In this document: positions 34,634-46,979 of the stretch, piece by piece
Layout of the letters: every line of letters starts with the position of its first letter
Numbering within the stretch: the first letter of the stretch is position 1
Assembly (NCBI GenBank): GCA_014706295.1
Contig: JACSVZ010000004.1
Location: 85,195,047 to 85,259,046 of the forward strand
Length of the DNA stretch: 64,000 bases
Direction of reading: 5' to 3'
Origin: Lycocorax pyrrhopterus obiensis
Taxonomy: Eukaryota > Chordata > Aves > Passeriformes > Paradisaeidae
Notes under the pieces: model-generated
The model's database searches: none
What the model was told of the DNA's origin: nothing
The model's input: the letters and a program-made list of their open reading frames with translations, nothing else
Program-made: the position numbers and the translations under genes

Positions 34634-37600
34634 AAAGGGATTTCCCGTGTTGCTGAAATGATCTGAACTAGGTGCTGCTTTCCCATTGGGTCCACTAAAG
34701 CAAGCCTGTAAGAAGAGGTGGGGACATTATAGACATATTTTCTCAACACTGCTACAATGGAAGCTCTGGGAACTCAATGCATTAACTTCTGTGACCTTCT
34801 GCTGTTATTCCTGTGCTCAGCTTCATACATGATAATCCCATAAAAGCACTCCCATTTGAAGGGAGACACAGGTAGTGACAACCTGATTGTGTCCTTTACC
34901 TTTCTTCCTCTCCAACACAGTCTTTATTTCCGTCACATATAAATATGCGCACCTTTTGTGGAAACTGTCACTGCAAGCAAAGATACACTGACTTTTATTC
35001 TTGCATGTAAAGAAATACAAGCTGCTATTTTGATGTGCCTTTACAGTTTAAGAAAGAAACTCTCAAACTAAAATTCTGATCCTTTTCCAAAGGAATTTCA
35101 TAAAATTTTACTGGTCACATCAAAATGCTCAGAATCACGCTATTTAGTTTAGAAACACACGAAAGTTTGCAACACTAAAGAGCTCTGCACCTCTCCTCCT
35201 GTTCATGCCAGGATCTACCTTGGTTCTGTAGCTCTGTGATACGATGTACACAAATTGGCACGTGCTTCAGCTATTAGACTTTCACTTGAATAGACCAATA
35301 TGGACATGCATTATCATAGTGAAAGTACAGATATGAGAAACTTCACATAAATAAGACTCCTAGATAACAGTTTCATGAGTCTTATTTATCAATTTGCCCT
35401 TCTTTTTGTAAACTCAAAGAGGAAAAAAAGTGAAACAAACCCCATCCAACAAGGAAATAAATTGTGGTACACTTATGGCTTTAAAAATATAGCAATTATG
35501 GACCTCAAACCAGTATTTTCTAGGACAACTTTGATAATTTTTTTTAGGAAGGAAAGCTACAATTTTACAGGTGACACAAGTAAAGTGAGGTGACCCATAA
35601 TATGCAACAAGATCTTTTGGTGGGTCTAGTTTCTGAGCTCTGTGGGCTTTGAAGGCTGTGATTTGTTGTCTCACGCAGATTTTTAAGTCTCAGCTGAGAT
35701 CGCTAAGCAGGGAGAAAACAAGAAAAGCAGTAGCTGCTCCAAAGCGTACATCTCAAATGTCCCCTCAATCCCAACTTTTTCCTTATCATTTGATATTCAG
35801 ACTATGCAATTAAATTTTTAGTCCACAACTACAGCAGCAGCCATGGTTCACCACCTACTGCAAGCTTAGAGTGGAGCCGGCAAAATGCAGTGATTCCCCT
35901 CTTTAATTTCACGGGCTGGAGGCAGCCTGTGCCATGGAGCACAGAGGGGCGGCCACGAGAGATGGCACTTTGTCTTGATGTAGCAGCAGCTGTGTCTGCT
36001 GAGCTAACCCCAAAACTGGCTAAGATGAAAAACTTTCTAAATTACTGGAGTTTCAGGCACTGCTTTTAGAAGCTTCTCTGAGGCTACAGGTAGGAATAAT
36101 TTGTGTGGAGTTTTCACCATGGATGTATTTGGGTGAAAATCTGGTGGGAAGAATTTTTGTATGTTGCTAATTTGAATGTGGTTTGGCAAAGTAATGCTAG
36201 TGACTTCTGTTGTCTGTTCAAATCTCCCTGTACGTAATGAAAATTGATTAGCTCAGTGCTTTGATCTTAATGATTTTCTTTCCAGATATATTTAAATGTG
36301 ACATCAAAGCTGTCCAAAATACCAGACCTGATATAGCTATCACTAGATTGCTTTAATGAAAGTAATAAAAAATTAAACTATGAGATTTTTTATTCTGAGT
36401 GTGCCCGGAGGCAAGCAATAGAAACACCTGATAAATGTGAAAGAAATCAATAAACAGATACCTACGAACTTAAATAATCCAGAGAAAAAGAATAATGGCC
36501 TTTAATCATCCATTAACATTTGGAAATCAAATAATTCCAAATCTTTCAACTAAATAACTTCCTGCTTAGTAACTGTATCTAGATATACACACTGAAATTA
36601 TTTGGGTCATGTAAGGACCATAACACCAAGGGAAACTTGCTTCTCTATAAGTACATTATCATTGCATGTGTTGTGATATAACTAGAGAACATTTTTCATC
36701 AAGAGGTGACAGAGGGAGGACAGCCTGTTTGTTTCTGGGGTTCTAGTTTGATTTTTATCAACAGGATGGCTTATTTTTCTGAAAATGCTGTTTCAGAGCA
36801 GTAGAAAGTATTTGTCAAACTGGTCCTATGCTTAGAAAAAAAAATATTGGAAAAGTCATAACGGTTCCACAAACTTCACTTTTCAAATTTGAAGAACATA
36901 GTGAAGTTTCTTTTTTAAATTATTTTATTTTAAATTCAAAGTCCCATATTTTAAAAAAAAAAAGAAAAAAGCGCCTTATTTGGCCTGGCAATCAAGTTAC
37001 CAATCTACAATTCTGGACCAAAACAACTGGAATTCTTTAACTAAATCATCCTGGGATTGTTAAAGGGGAATTGTAAATGAGAAGGTTGCTATTCATATCA
37101 CAAAACTTCCAGTGCAAGTAGGCTGTAATGGAAAAGCTACCTATAACGTAGACGTCTGCACCTGAGGTTTCTGCCCTAGGCTGTCATTGGAGCAATGGCC
37201 ACTGTGTGTGAATCTCACTGTAAATTACATTTAAACTCTGATTAAATGGGTAACTTCTTTGAATGGCCTTATCTCTCCACTGATTAAAAAGAGAAGAGAG
37301 GGAAGACTGTTAGGAGAGGTGAGCTGAATCCCACCTGAACCACATATAGCAGCAGTACCACTCACTTAGCAGATCATTCACAGCAGAAATATGTGACAAT
37401 AAAATGTTAATCTGTGATTTTTTTTTTCCCATTCAGCTGTACCTGGCTGACCCTTTCATATGTGGATAAAATATTTCATTTTGGCCCTTGCAAAATTAGC
37501 ACTGGATTGACTGTGTTGTTAAAACCAGAATCTAAGGCTTTCACAGAATTTCAGTCTAGGTCCTCAGAACTGGAAATGCAAGAACTACAGGGAAATAATG

Positions 37601-40600
37601 TGTCTTCTCTGTAGGTACAACTGCAGTCCCTTAGCTGATAACCCTGTCCTGTTGCTGTTTCACTCTTTAATAGCTTTAGGCAGGTGAATCAGACTAGATC
37701 TGTGGTTTGTATCACACGGCCACACCAAGTCTTATTTGCATGATGAAGCTGAAAATAAGTTTGTAGTTTCACAATGCATTTTATTTGCAGGGAAAGTCTA
37801 CACTGGTTCTCATTCCCATCAGTATTCTGCAGTTTACTCATCGTGGGTGGGTGAAGAGTGTGCTTTGGTATGGTAGAGGGTGAAAATCAGGCCTGGATCA
37901 CTCACTGTAGTGAAAGAGAGAAATTTATTGAGCCAGCTTTTCTACTCAGGAAAACAGAGTGTGTAACCACATTCTTCAAGAGTGATTCAGACGGCAAACT
38001 GCTTGTTCTCTGGAAATGTATTGCTTCCTTCATTTTGCTACATTTTTTTTCCTAGAAGCCTAAAATCTTGGTTGGTTGCCGATTTTAGCACAGTATCCTT
38101 CATATTCAATATTGCAGTACCTAAATAAAAAATTTCAGCTATATGTACTTATTTTTCTTCATTCAGAGAACCATGTGGTTTAGAAGAAAGTCAAAAGATG
38201 TACTTTTCTTTAGCTTGTGTTTCCTTCAGTTTGTGCCTGTGTGTGTAGGTTTATGTGGAAATGTGCTCCCTAGTTATCACAACCCTAGAACAACACAGGG
38301 TGTTCACACAAATGCTAGAAAAAATCTCCATTAAATATTACACATGAATCTCTCTTCCTTCCAAGTGTTACTTGAGCCAAATAGCTAATTATATGAATGT
38401 AGGATTCTTTTGTAAGAACAAATACCAAGAGCATGACCAAGAGCATACAACTTTAATAAACATTTCAAACATGTTTAAGCTTGACTGTTGTCTGCCTCTA
38501 ATATATACAGACAATAAAATCAGTGATGGATGCATATGAAAATGAAACTCTTACTGATTTTGTATACAGAGCACTATCAAACGAAAACAAACAGTGCATT
38601 CAGACTTCCTTAGGAACACCACACTGAATAACAAATAGGCTAATGCAGTAAAGACCACAGTTCATCTCTTCTCCCACTGACTGATCATGCATGGTAGCAT
38701 GCTGACAATTTCTGGTTCTTGATGGCCATAAGCTATAGTCCAGTATCCATAAACAAATAAGAAATGTATTAATCTTCATGATGGATCAGCTCCATCCATT
38801 TAATACTGGGATACCTAAATCCTAGTATTAAAGAGCACCAAACCTCATAGCTTTTTTACAATTTGTATTGGAATATAAAAAGGGAAATGGACCAAATGTG
38901 CTTGGCAGGCAACATTCTGGAGCAGCCCCCTCCGACCAGTGATGCACACCTTTGCTTCCAGGCGGATGGAACAGACATGGGGCAGAGCATCAGGAAAAAC
39001 AATGAGCCGGTTTGGTGTCCCAAACATTTCCAGGGAGTGAGAGCACAGCAGCCCTCTGCATCTAGTTGACCACAGCAGCACATGTGTATCCATCCAAACT
39101 TGGATGATAATTAGTAATTAACCCTTTTGTTACTAGAGCTAAATCTTTTTGTTACTAGAGATAACACATCTTGCAGCAGGAACTAGTCCATTTTCTTTCC
39201 TTATTGATGCTGCTTGCTCTCAAAACTGGTAAGAAAAACTTACACTGTCATTAAGTTATTGTTTTGTCTTTGCTCAAGTAGCTCAGAAGGACAGTTTACT
39301 GAGGACTTAGTTTCAGAAACACTTGGCAGTGGTCAAAGCTAAGAGAATCAGACAGATGTTTATGGTTCAAGCATAAAAGCATTCCTTTTTGTTATTGAAC
39401 CCCAACACTTTCATATTTAGCAGAGTGATGTTTTCCTGTCAAAGAACTGGCATTTTATTTGTTAATACCATCCAATTATTTTCTTTTTGTTTGTGTTGCT
39501 TTGGGGTTTTTTTTCACATATTTATCTTCCTAGAGCAGTTAAAAAAGAAGGGAAATGTGGTTATGTTGTTCTCTGTACCATGGTTACCATGATTCAGCAT
39601 AAACAGGTAAAATGCATCCAGTTAATGCAGTGTTCTGCTATCCATCATTATTGTTGTAGTGATTGTGCCTGTCCTTAGAGAACATTGCACAGCACCAATT
39701 TGTATCATACCACCTCTTGTTGTTTTCTGTGGGCAAATACATCACAGCAAATTGCCATATAGTTGCAATCTGCCCAGCATAGGTCAGAAAAATGATAACT
39801 TTTAACCTACACATGGTTTACAACACAAACATATGTTGTTGAATTTGGGGGCCACACAACTGAGTGAGTAAAAGTTCAGATGCTTATCTCTGGAATATCT
39901 ATATTAAAAAAAATAGCATGCTACATGATTATATGCCTTCTTTATGCCCTTGCTGTCAAACATAATTTACATTCTTTTCCAACATTTCACAATCATGAGA
40001 ATTTTGTAGGTTAAGAGGAAATTCTTCAAGTAATAAAAATATTTCCCAAAGTATGTTTCCTGCTTATAAACATCACGGACAGCTGTCACCTTGTGTTAAT
40101 AAGAGAACTAGATTAGGCTCAGATTTTCAGTTTGGTCATGAAAAGTTTAATTTTTTAAATAGAAAAGGTTTCTTTTTTTTTTTAATCCTAACCAAATTAG
40201 GAAGACATAGACCTGCTTTCAGCAGCAGTTGATTTGTTCTCTCTGTATTGGAGCTATCTCAAAAATTTTGAAGATTGTTAATTTTTTTTTCATTCTGCTT
40301 CTATATGCTTGTGCAATTTGGCAGTATAATGGCTATTTCTATCTGGTCTTTATTAGGATGCAATTTTTGATCCACCAGTCAAAGAGTAAGGACTTGTTCA
40401 TATTTATGTTTGTGTTAGGAGTAGACCCTATGGAAAATATTCCTTTCTGCGTCTACTTTTTACCATTAAGGTGGACAAGTCTCAGCTCACAAGCTATGAT
40501 CTCAAATGAATATAATATACAGAGTGCAGGTTGCAGTGGAACCACAGGAAAATTTTTTTTTCTTCCTTTCTCAGTGACCATTTCTACCGTTAGGAAGAAA

Positions 40601-43527
40601 TGCATAACACAGCATCTTAGTTTCTTGTGTATGAAGTCATTTTGGACACTCCTGTGCTCGTTTTAATTTTAAATGCAGCTGCATATGATGCAAAAGTTCA
40701 TTTGTGGGGAAGCCATTGCAAAATGATAATTTTATCATCAGCATTACAGTCTCAAGAATACAGGTAGAATCTCCACTCTTTTAAAGGAAATCAGAGGAAA
40801 AGGAGAAGGAAAAATTTAGTTCTTCTTTTAAACTTAGACTTGCCTAGATTCAGAGTTCATGAGGAGCCTGCCAATGTGAATAGAGAAGCACAGCAAAATT
40901 TGCACAGTTCATGCCTGTTGTTCATGCTGCGCACATCTCTGAGATTACAACATAACGTAAAGATATCTCAAGAGCAATTACTATTAAACACAAAAAATAA
41001 AAAAATGAATTAAATGCCACTTCATTTTGTCCAGAATTAGATGCACAGGAAGAAAAAATCTGTTATGAGCCTTGAGATTTATCTTTTTGATTTTTTGTAG
41101 GTACTGTTTCTTTCTTCTTTTCCTCACAGATTATCATTTCTTCATGCTTAATCAGAGTACATACATCTATGGAAAATAAAAGGGTTTTTAAATTTTTTCC
41201 ATAGATTCTTAGCCATATGGAGAGCTTATTTATTTGATTGTTACAAAACATTCAGTCTTTCTAAATGTAAATTTTCATTTTGACATACCCTATGCATAAA
41301 TTACCAGTAAATTGACTTCAAGAAGAACGATGCCTTAATCAATAGTTGTAAATCTATGCTAAGATCTTTACAGCACTTTCAACTTATTCATGAAATTTAT
41401 TTTCTTCAAATTATTGAATAGCCTCCAAGCACTTTCTAAGCACTGACAGTAAATTTTTTGTGCTTTGCAAGTCAGTGCCTTCTGTTCAATCAACAGTGAG
41501 TCTTGCCCTATTGTCCTTGATTCTTGCTACTCTGTTGATGTCATCAAGTTATACCAGTGTTATATAACATTCTATTGTTAATATGGTTTTTGTACATTGA
41601 GTCCTTGAAATTTTATTATGGTTTTGTCCAGAGTTACTGAAAAACAGAGAATTGACTCAGGAGGAATTGAATTATTCTGAAGGCTCCATAGCTAAGGTAG
41701 ATGTTTCCCCAATCTGTCAAAAGAATGATAAAAAATAGGCTGTCAGACATTACTTGATTTCCACCTAATCATGTACTACAGCAAAAAGATGCTCCAGGGC
41801 TGGCATTGCTCTTCTCTGTGTGCACTCATGGGTAGACTGGGAGATCTGAGACTGAAAGCCAAGTGCTTTCATCCATGCAGGAAGTGCAAATGAGAAAGCA
41901 ATACAGTGCATACAATCTGGAAGTCAGCTTTTGTAGCGCTAAAATATATAACTTCCTTGTCCTACAACTAAATCATATGCTGGGAAAAGCTTTTTAAAAT
42001 TCCAGTGTCAGTGTTCTCCCAGCAAGGGTTATGATGGGGTCAAAACTGCGGGAGACAGTACTGTAATCATATGAGATTAATTCACTAAAAGATGGGCAAA
42101 TTACACTATTGACTTCCTTGTTCAATTCACTAATGAGCTGTAATGGCATAGTTTTCTATTGTGTGTCTTGGGTACACAGTGAACAATCTGTGCATTCAAG
42201 CAAACAGGAGATGTGTTGCCTCAGTGGGCAAATACGATGTTCTTGATCTTCTCTCCCCATATTTTAGAGACTCTTAACAGGAAACTTTCTGTACAGTGAT
42301 TTAGGACTGTGGTGGGGGTTTTTTTCACCCTTCAAATGCTATTAATATTTTAGTAGTGTGCCAAGTATTGTTCTCATTTATTTTAAAAAAATGAAACACT
42401 ACCAAGGGAATTAGCAAACTCTGCAAAGTGCTTGCTCTTTCTTTAATTTTGTGATAGAGACAGATATAGTGGCCTGCCAGCCATCAGCTCTACTTTTCCC
42501 AACTACAATCTCGAAAATTTCAATGTGACATAAGAAGGGAAAAGTCTTTCATGGTCTGTTTGCATTTCTATTTCCCCAGAAAATCTAGCTCACACTTCTC
42601 ACAACCTGAGCTGTCTAGCTGGGAGCAGGAACTGCTGCAGACACTGTTTGTATGCATTAATGGAGAATGGTGATTCAGCCAAGGAAGTCTAGTTCTCAGC
42701 AGAGATTTTTCGTTTAGCTCAATGTCACACCAAAACAGATAAATGGCTCTGTTTTCAGAGCTGTTCTGCAGCAAATCATGTTGTAAGACAAAATTATCTT
42801 TTTTGGCCTTTCAATGAGCACCTAAAAATACTCCTGACTTAGGAAATCCTTAAAAGGCTTTTTGAATAGTCTTGCCTGTCTCCAAGATTTTACCTTTAAA
42901 TGCCATCATACTTCTTTGTGCATATCATTACCTAATGATTTCAAGAGACATTTGGTCCAGCCAGTGTCAGGCAGAATGGATTTTCCCCAGATGTCATATA
43001 TAAGGCATCAACTGAACAACATGAGTGATAAAAAAGTTTCTTTGTGCAGTGAGTGCATTCATGTTCTGGGATTTCTGTTCTGGAAGGCACATAGAAACAG
43101 TGATAGTTTGCTCTAAATATTTAAATATTTTTAACTTTATAAAATCATCTGACTCTGTCAGAAGTCACAGCTATCATAAAATGAGGGAGGAAAAAAGTAG
43201 CAGTTTTCAAAAGAGGTTGTTGTTTCTTTTTCATTGAGTTGCAAAATTTTTGCTCTAACTTTATCATAAATGATGAAAAAATACTATGAGAACATGAAAG
43301 AATTTTCCAGCATCATGAATATCAACTTTAATTTCCTATTCCTCATTATTAACTGAGTCATTTGGAGGTTGATATTCCAGAAAACTAACTAGCAGTTGTC
43401 ACAGTGGCTTCAGGCTTGAACACCAAGGGACATTTTCTAGAAGCTGTATCTACTTGTAGGAACCTCTGGTGGGCGGTGCTGCTGGTGAGGATAGCTTCTG
43501 GAGGCTGAAAATTTTGATCTGACACCT
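34634..43527. other. Unique AT-rich DNA, no gene recognised
   Basis: About 8.9 kb without recognisable genes. A GC-richer island at 35865-35960 and another at 38880-39070 (plus frame 38863-39069) match nothing I know. There is an A-rich tract near 36949-36969. A 14-base direct repeat, ttttgttactagag, occurs at 39125-39138 and 39147-39160. The 145-codon plus frame at 40229-40666 is F/L/I-rich, as expected from T-rich DNA, and I do not call it. Confidence 0.55.
39125..39160 (+). repeat. Tandem pair, period 22 bp
   Basis: ttttgttactagag occurs twice (39125-39138, 39147-39160), with the following ctaaat / ataaca partly conserved. It is a small local duplication of no evident function. Confidence 0.7.
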
Positions 43528-43682
43528 GGAAATTTTTTTCTTTTACTATGAGGCTAGACAAGCTCTGAAACAGGTTGTCCAGACTGATTAGGAAGTTTCC
43601 ACCTTTGGAAACATTCATAGTTTTAATGGACAAGACCCTGCGCAACCTGATTTAATTGGGCCTGTTCTTGGTAGAGATTTTA
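43528..43682 (+). mobile_element. Old CR1 relic, sense
   Basis: A diverged but collinear CR1 3' UTR piece: aaatttttttcttttactatgagg, then agctctgaaacaggttgtccaga, then ttggaaacattc and tggacaagaccctgcgcaacctg. The usual CR1 order (elongated T-run, accaggttgcccaga, ggagacattc, tgcaacctgc) is kept. The terminus is lost. It is clearly older than the copies at 29.7-34.6 kb. Confidence 0.65.
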
Positions 43683-46600
43683 TTAGGTAACCTGAAAAAA
43701 ACTTTTTCAATGGTTTTTCTGCGAGGTAACAACCCTTTCTTTGAGACATGCTGTACCTTTAAAGAGAGACAATTGCTTTGTGTGAAGCTACAGATCTCAG
43801 CTAAAATGCCAACTCTCCTGAAATCAATGGAAAATACTTACTGAATGTTCAGGACCTTACATGTCATCATCATGGACTATAACGTTGGTGTTCTGTGGCT
43901 GAACACTGCAACTTTAACCCAAGATTTTGTAGTGCTCCCTTTGCTGTGACTGGCTGCATTTCTGTTGGATTGCTGCACAGTCATTTCAGAGCAGGATTAA
44001 ATTCCTTACTGCCAGAGCCAACATTGAAAAAGTAAACAACTGCTTGTTAACATAATCACTCCCTCTTAGAAATTTTCTTGATTTGGCACAGCAAACTGTT
44101 GGAAATCTGTATCTTTGGTGCCTACAGTTGGCTTGCAGTAGCAAAAAAAAGATGATGCTTTTGAGTCTGTGCAACTGCTAATTGCACCATCCTCCAGCAT
44201 ATATGAGGGTTATGGCTCTGCACTATTTGCAGAACAGCTGCAGCACTGATTTTTCTCCGGATTTCTGATTCTTCATTGACATGAAAGGAGGAAGTATCCC
44301 CTTACTTCCCCTTTGTCCTCTTTTCTAAGATGAGAAAGTACTCGGAGCAACAAAAGTATGTGCATGGAGGAATGCCATGGTGGTTTGAAAAGGTGTCTTA
44401 TGTTCTGGAAACTATAGTTTTGCACCATGGAGCCTTCAAACACCATGACTTTTTTCTAATAGAGTTCAACTTCGCGTATTTTCAAGAGCGTGGGCACTAG
44501 TCCCAAATGTTTCACCGAATCAATATTCACTATTGCTTTTCCTTGCATATGAGCTACATAGACAGGTGTGAAATGATCTAAGACTCACTGTAGTGTGAGA
44601 TAAGATTTCTGTAGCTGGTAGGACTGAACTCTGATAAGGTTTCAGCCCCATTGTGAGCTTTGAGTCCAAAATGTGTCTGTTCTTCTTTCCATCCAAACAC
44701 CTTCTTGCTTCAGCTATTTTCTCATAGAGATCTTTAGTATGCTTAGTAGAGCTTTTAAATGTTTGTCTACCCCTCTGGCTGCAAGATAAGAGGTGCAAGG
44801 TGGTAAGCTGTAAAACAGTGGAGGAATAAACTTCTTCAATATATTTGAAAGAACTTGTTAACTTGCTTCTGTTTCAGTCTTCAGGAATATATTATTTTCA
44901 TCTAGTAGATCAGGAAAGACAGTGCTGTCAAAACGTAATCTTATCAGAGCTCACTTTCCTTTTTATTTTTTTGAGGTTTAATTAAGAAAATGCAAATGCA
45001 ATTGATAGTAGCTTGATAATTGGCACACTGTTTTCATTAAGGTGTGAAATGCTCTTATGGAACAAAAGATATGGAATATGTAAAAGATCTGCTTGACATT
45101 CACAAGCAGATTCACAGCTGTGAGAAGTGCTGGAAAATCTAACTTGGACTGACTCCAAGTGTGAGACACTTCAGTTTCAAGAAATTTTGAGTGCTTCTAG
45201 CCCTCAGTGCCCACAAGAAATATTTTTTACTTCTTAGACACATCAGGTAAGGAGAAGTTGGAATTCCAGTACAGTAATTATTTTATTAATTTTTTTACTG
45301 ATAAATTAGCAACAAATAACCATTGGTATATTCCTGGGGAAATGTTTTTTATGCAGAATTCATTAGAGAGGAGATCATGCTACAAATTTATACTAAACAA
45401 TGTTTTATGTGACTGTAAGTTATGACCATGCTCTGTGAAGTTCACATTCTAAGAATATTTTTTACGTATAGTCCAGATATGATAATAGGTGAAGAAACAT
45501 CTGCAAATTTGTGAACCCAAAAGAGTTGAAGCATAAAATAGTAGCAACACAATTGAACTGATTGTAGAGCAAATTTGAAGCAGGTCTTGGTTAAGTGATG
45601 GCTAAATAATTTAGGCATTTATGTCTCAGACAGAGAAACCTGTGTTCAGATCTCTTCTCCTGATTCAATGATGGTTAAAAAGTCCAGAGTATCTTGACAA
45701 GGCATTAATCAAGGTCCTGTCCTGCTAAAGGTGCCCAAGCCTGTGTTGGAGACACCATCTCTGAACTTTGTATGACAGCACAAAACTGTGACTTTCAATT
45801 ATCATTTTCCAGTTTTCATCTGTAGTTATATATAGGCTTGCACTGTGAAGAAGCAGACTAATATTTCACCATGGTTAGGCTTCATTTGCCTTGAGTTGTT
45901 TTGACAAGTTGAGCAGCAATCCATAACTACTGGTGTTTTTTCAAGATCATAACTTACTCTAAAGTCACAGTTTTGTAAAGGACACAAAAGGGTCAAAATA
46001 AATCTCTAGCTACGAGGTTGTGAATGGGTGAGAGAACGTGGTGCTCAGCACCCAGGCATGCTAATGTTGCAAACCACTGTTCTGCCACTGTTCTTCATTT
46101 GTAATGCATCAGCACTACTCAAGTTACAGAGTACATTAATTTGATTATAATTAGCTCATTACAGCAGAAGGAAAAAATCTAAAATAACACTGCTGTCCTG
46201 TGAGAATTTTGTGCTTGTAAATATTAGGCATTCATGGACTGCTTAGGGGTTTGTGGCAAAAACTGGAAGTATTTGACAATTACCAATTGCATACAACTTG
46301 GAGGGTTTTTTTTCTTTTTCAGTAATACTTTCTAAAGACAAAAAAATTTTATTGTTCTTATATAAGAATGATTATTCATTATTTAACCTGTAAAAAATGC
46401 TAAGCTATTTTCTCTTTTCACATCAACTCATCTTCCAATCTCTACCCTATTTCTAGTAGGGAAGTAACTTAAATCAGACAAGCCCAGAAAGGTCAGAAAA
46501 GAAGTGGTCCTACCAAAGCCAACAGAGTTGAGCAGTGTGTGTTTCAGGAAGTTATAAAATAAGAATTACTTAAAAGTTAAAATAAATCTAGAAATATACA

Positions 46601-46961
46601 TGTAAATTTGGAAGAAAAGAGAGGAGGAGCTTGCAATAGCATTACTAGTTAGCATATAGCTAACAGACTTTTTTCTTAGAACAAAGAAGAAACAAAGATG
46701 ACCATAATTTGAAGCTATATGGGGAAAGAAAATATCACTCCATGCAAGAAAGCAAAAAAATCTCAAAGCTTGTATTAGGAAGAGGTATTAAAAAGGTTGC
46801 ATTTTATGATTTAAAAGAGACTAATTTAAGGAACATACCAATTATTGCAATTGAAAGGAAACCAAACCAACCAACCAAAAAAACCCAATGACAATACCTG
46901 GAATGGACAAAGCAGAATACAGCTATAAAAAAGGTAGGTGTATACCAATGTAATACAGGAG

Positions 46962-46979
46962 AAAAAAAAAAAAAAAAAA
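46962..46979 (+). repeat. A-run, 18 bases
   Basis: Eighteen consecutive A. No retrogene-like sequence was recognised upstream. Confidence 0.9.

Noticed and set aside
40229..40666. 145-codon plus frame with hydrophobic start, looking like a membrane protein
   Set aside because: F/L/I-rich translation expected from T-rich non-coding DNA; no start context, domain or splice structure supports it.
46962..46979. A-run as the tail of a processed pseudogene
   Set aside because: No coding-like or transcript-like sequence precedes it and no flanking target duplication was found.
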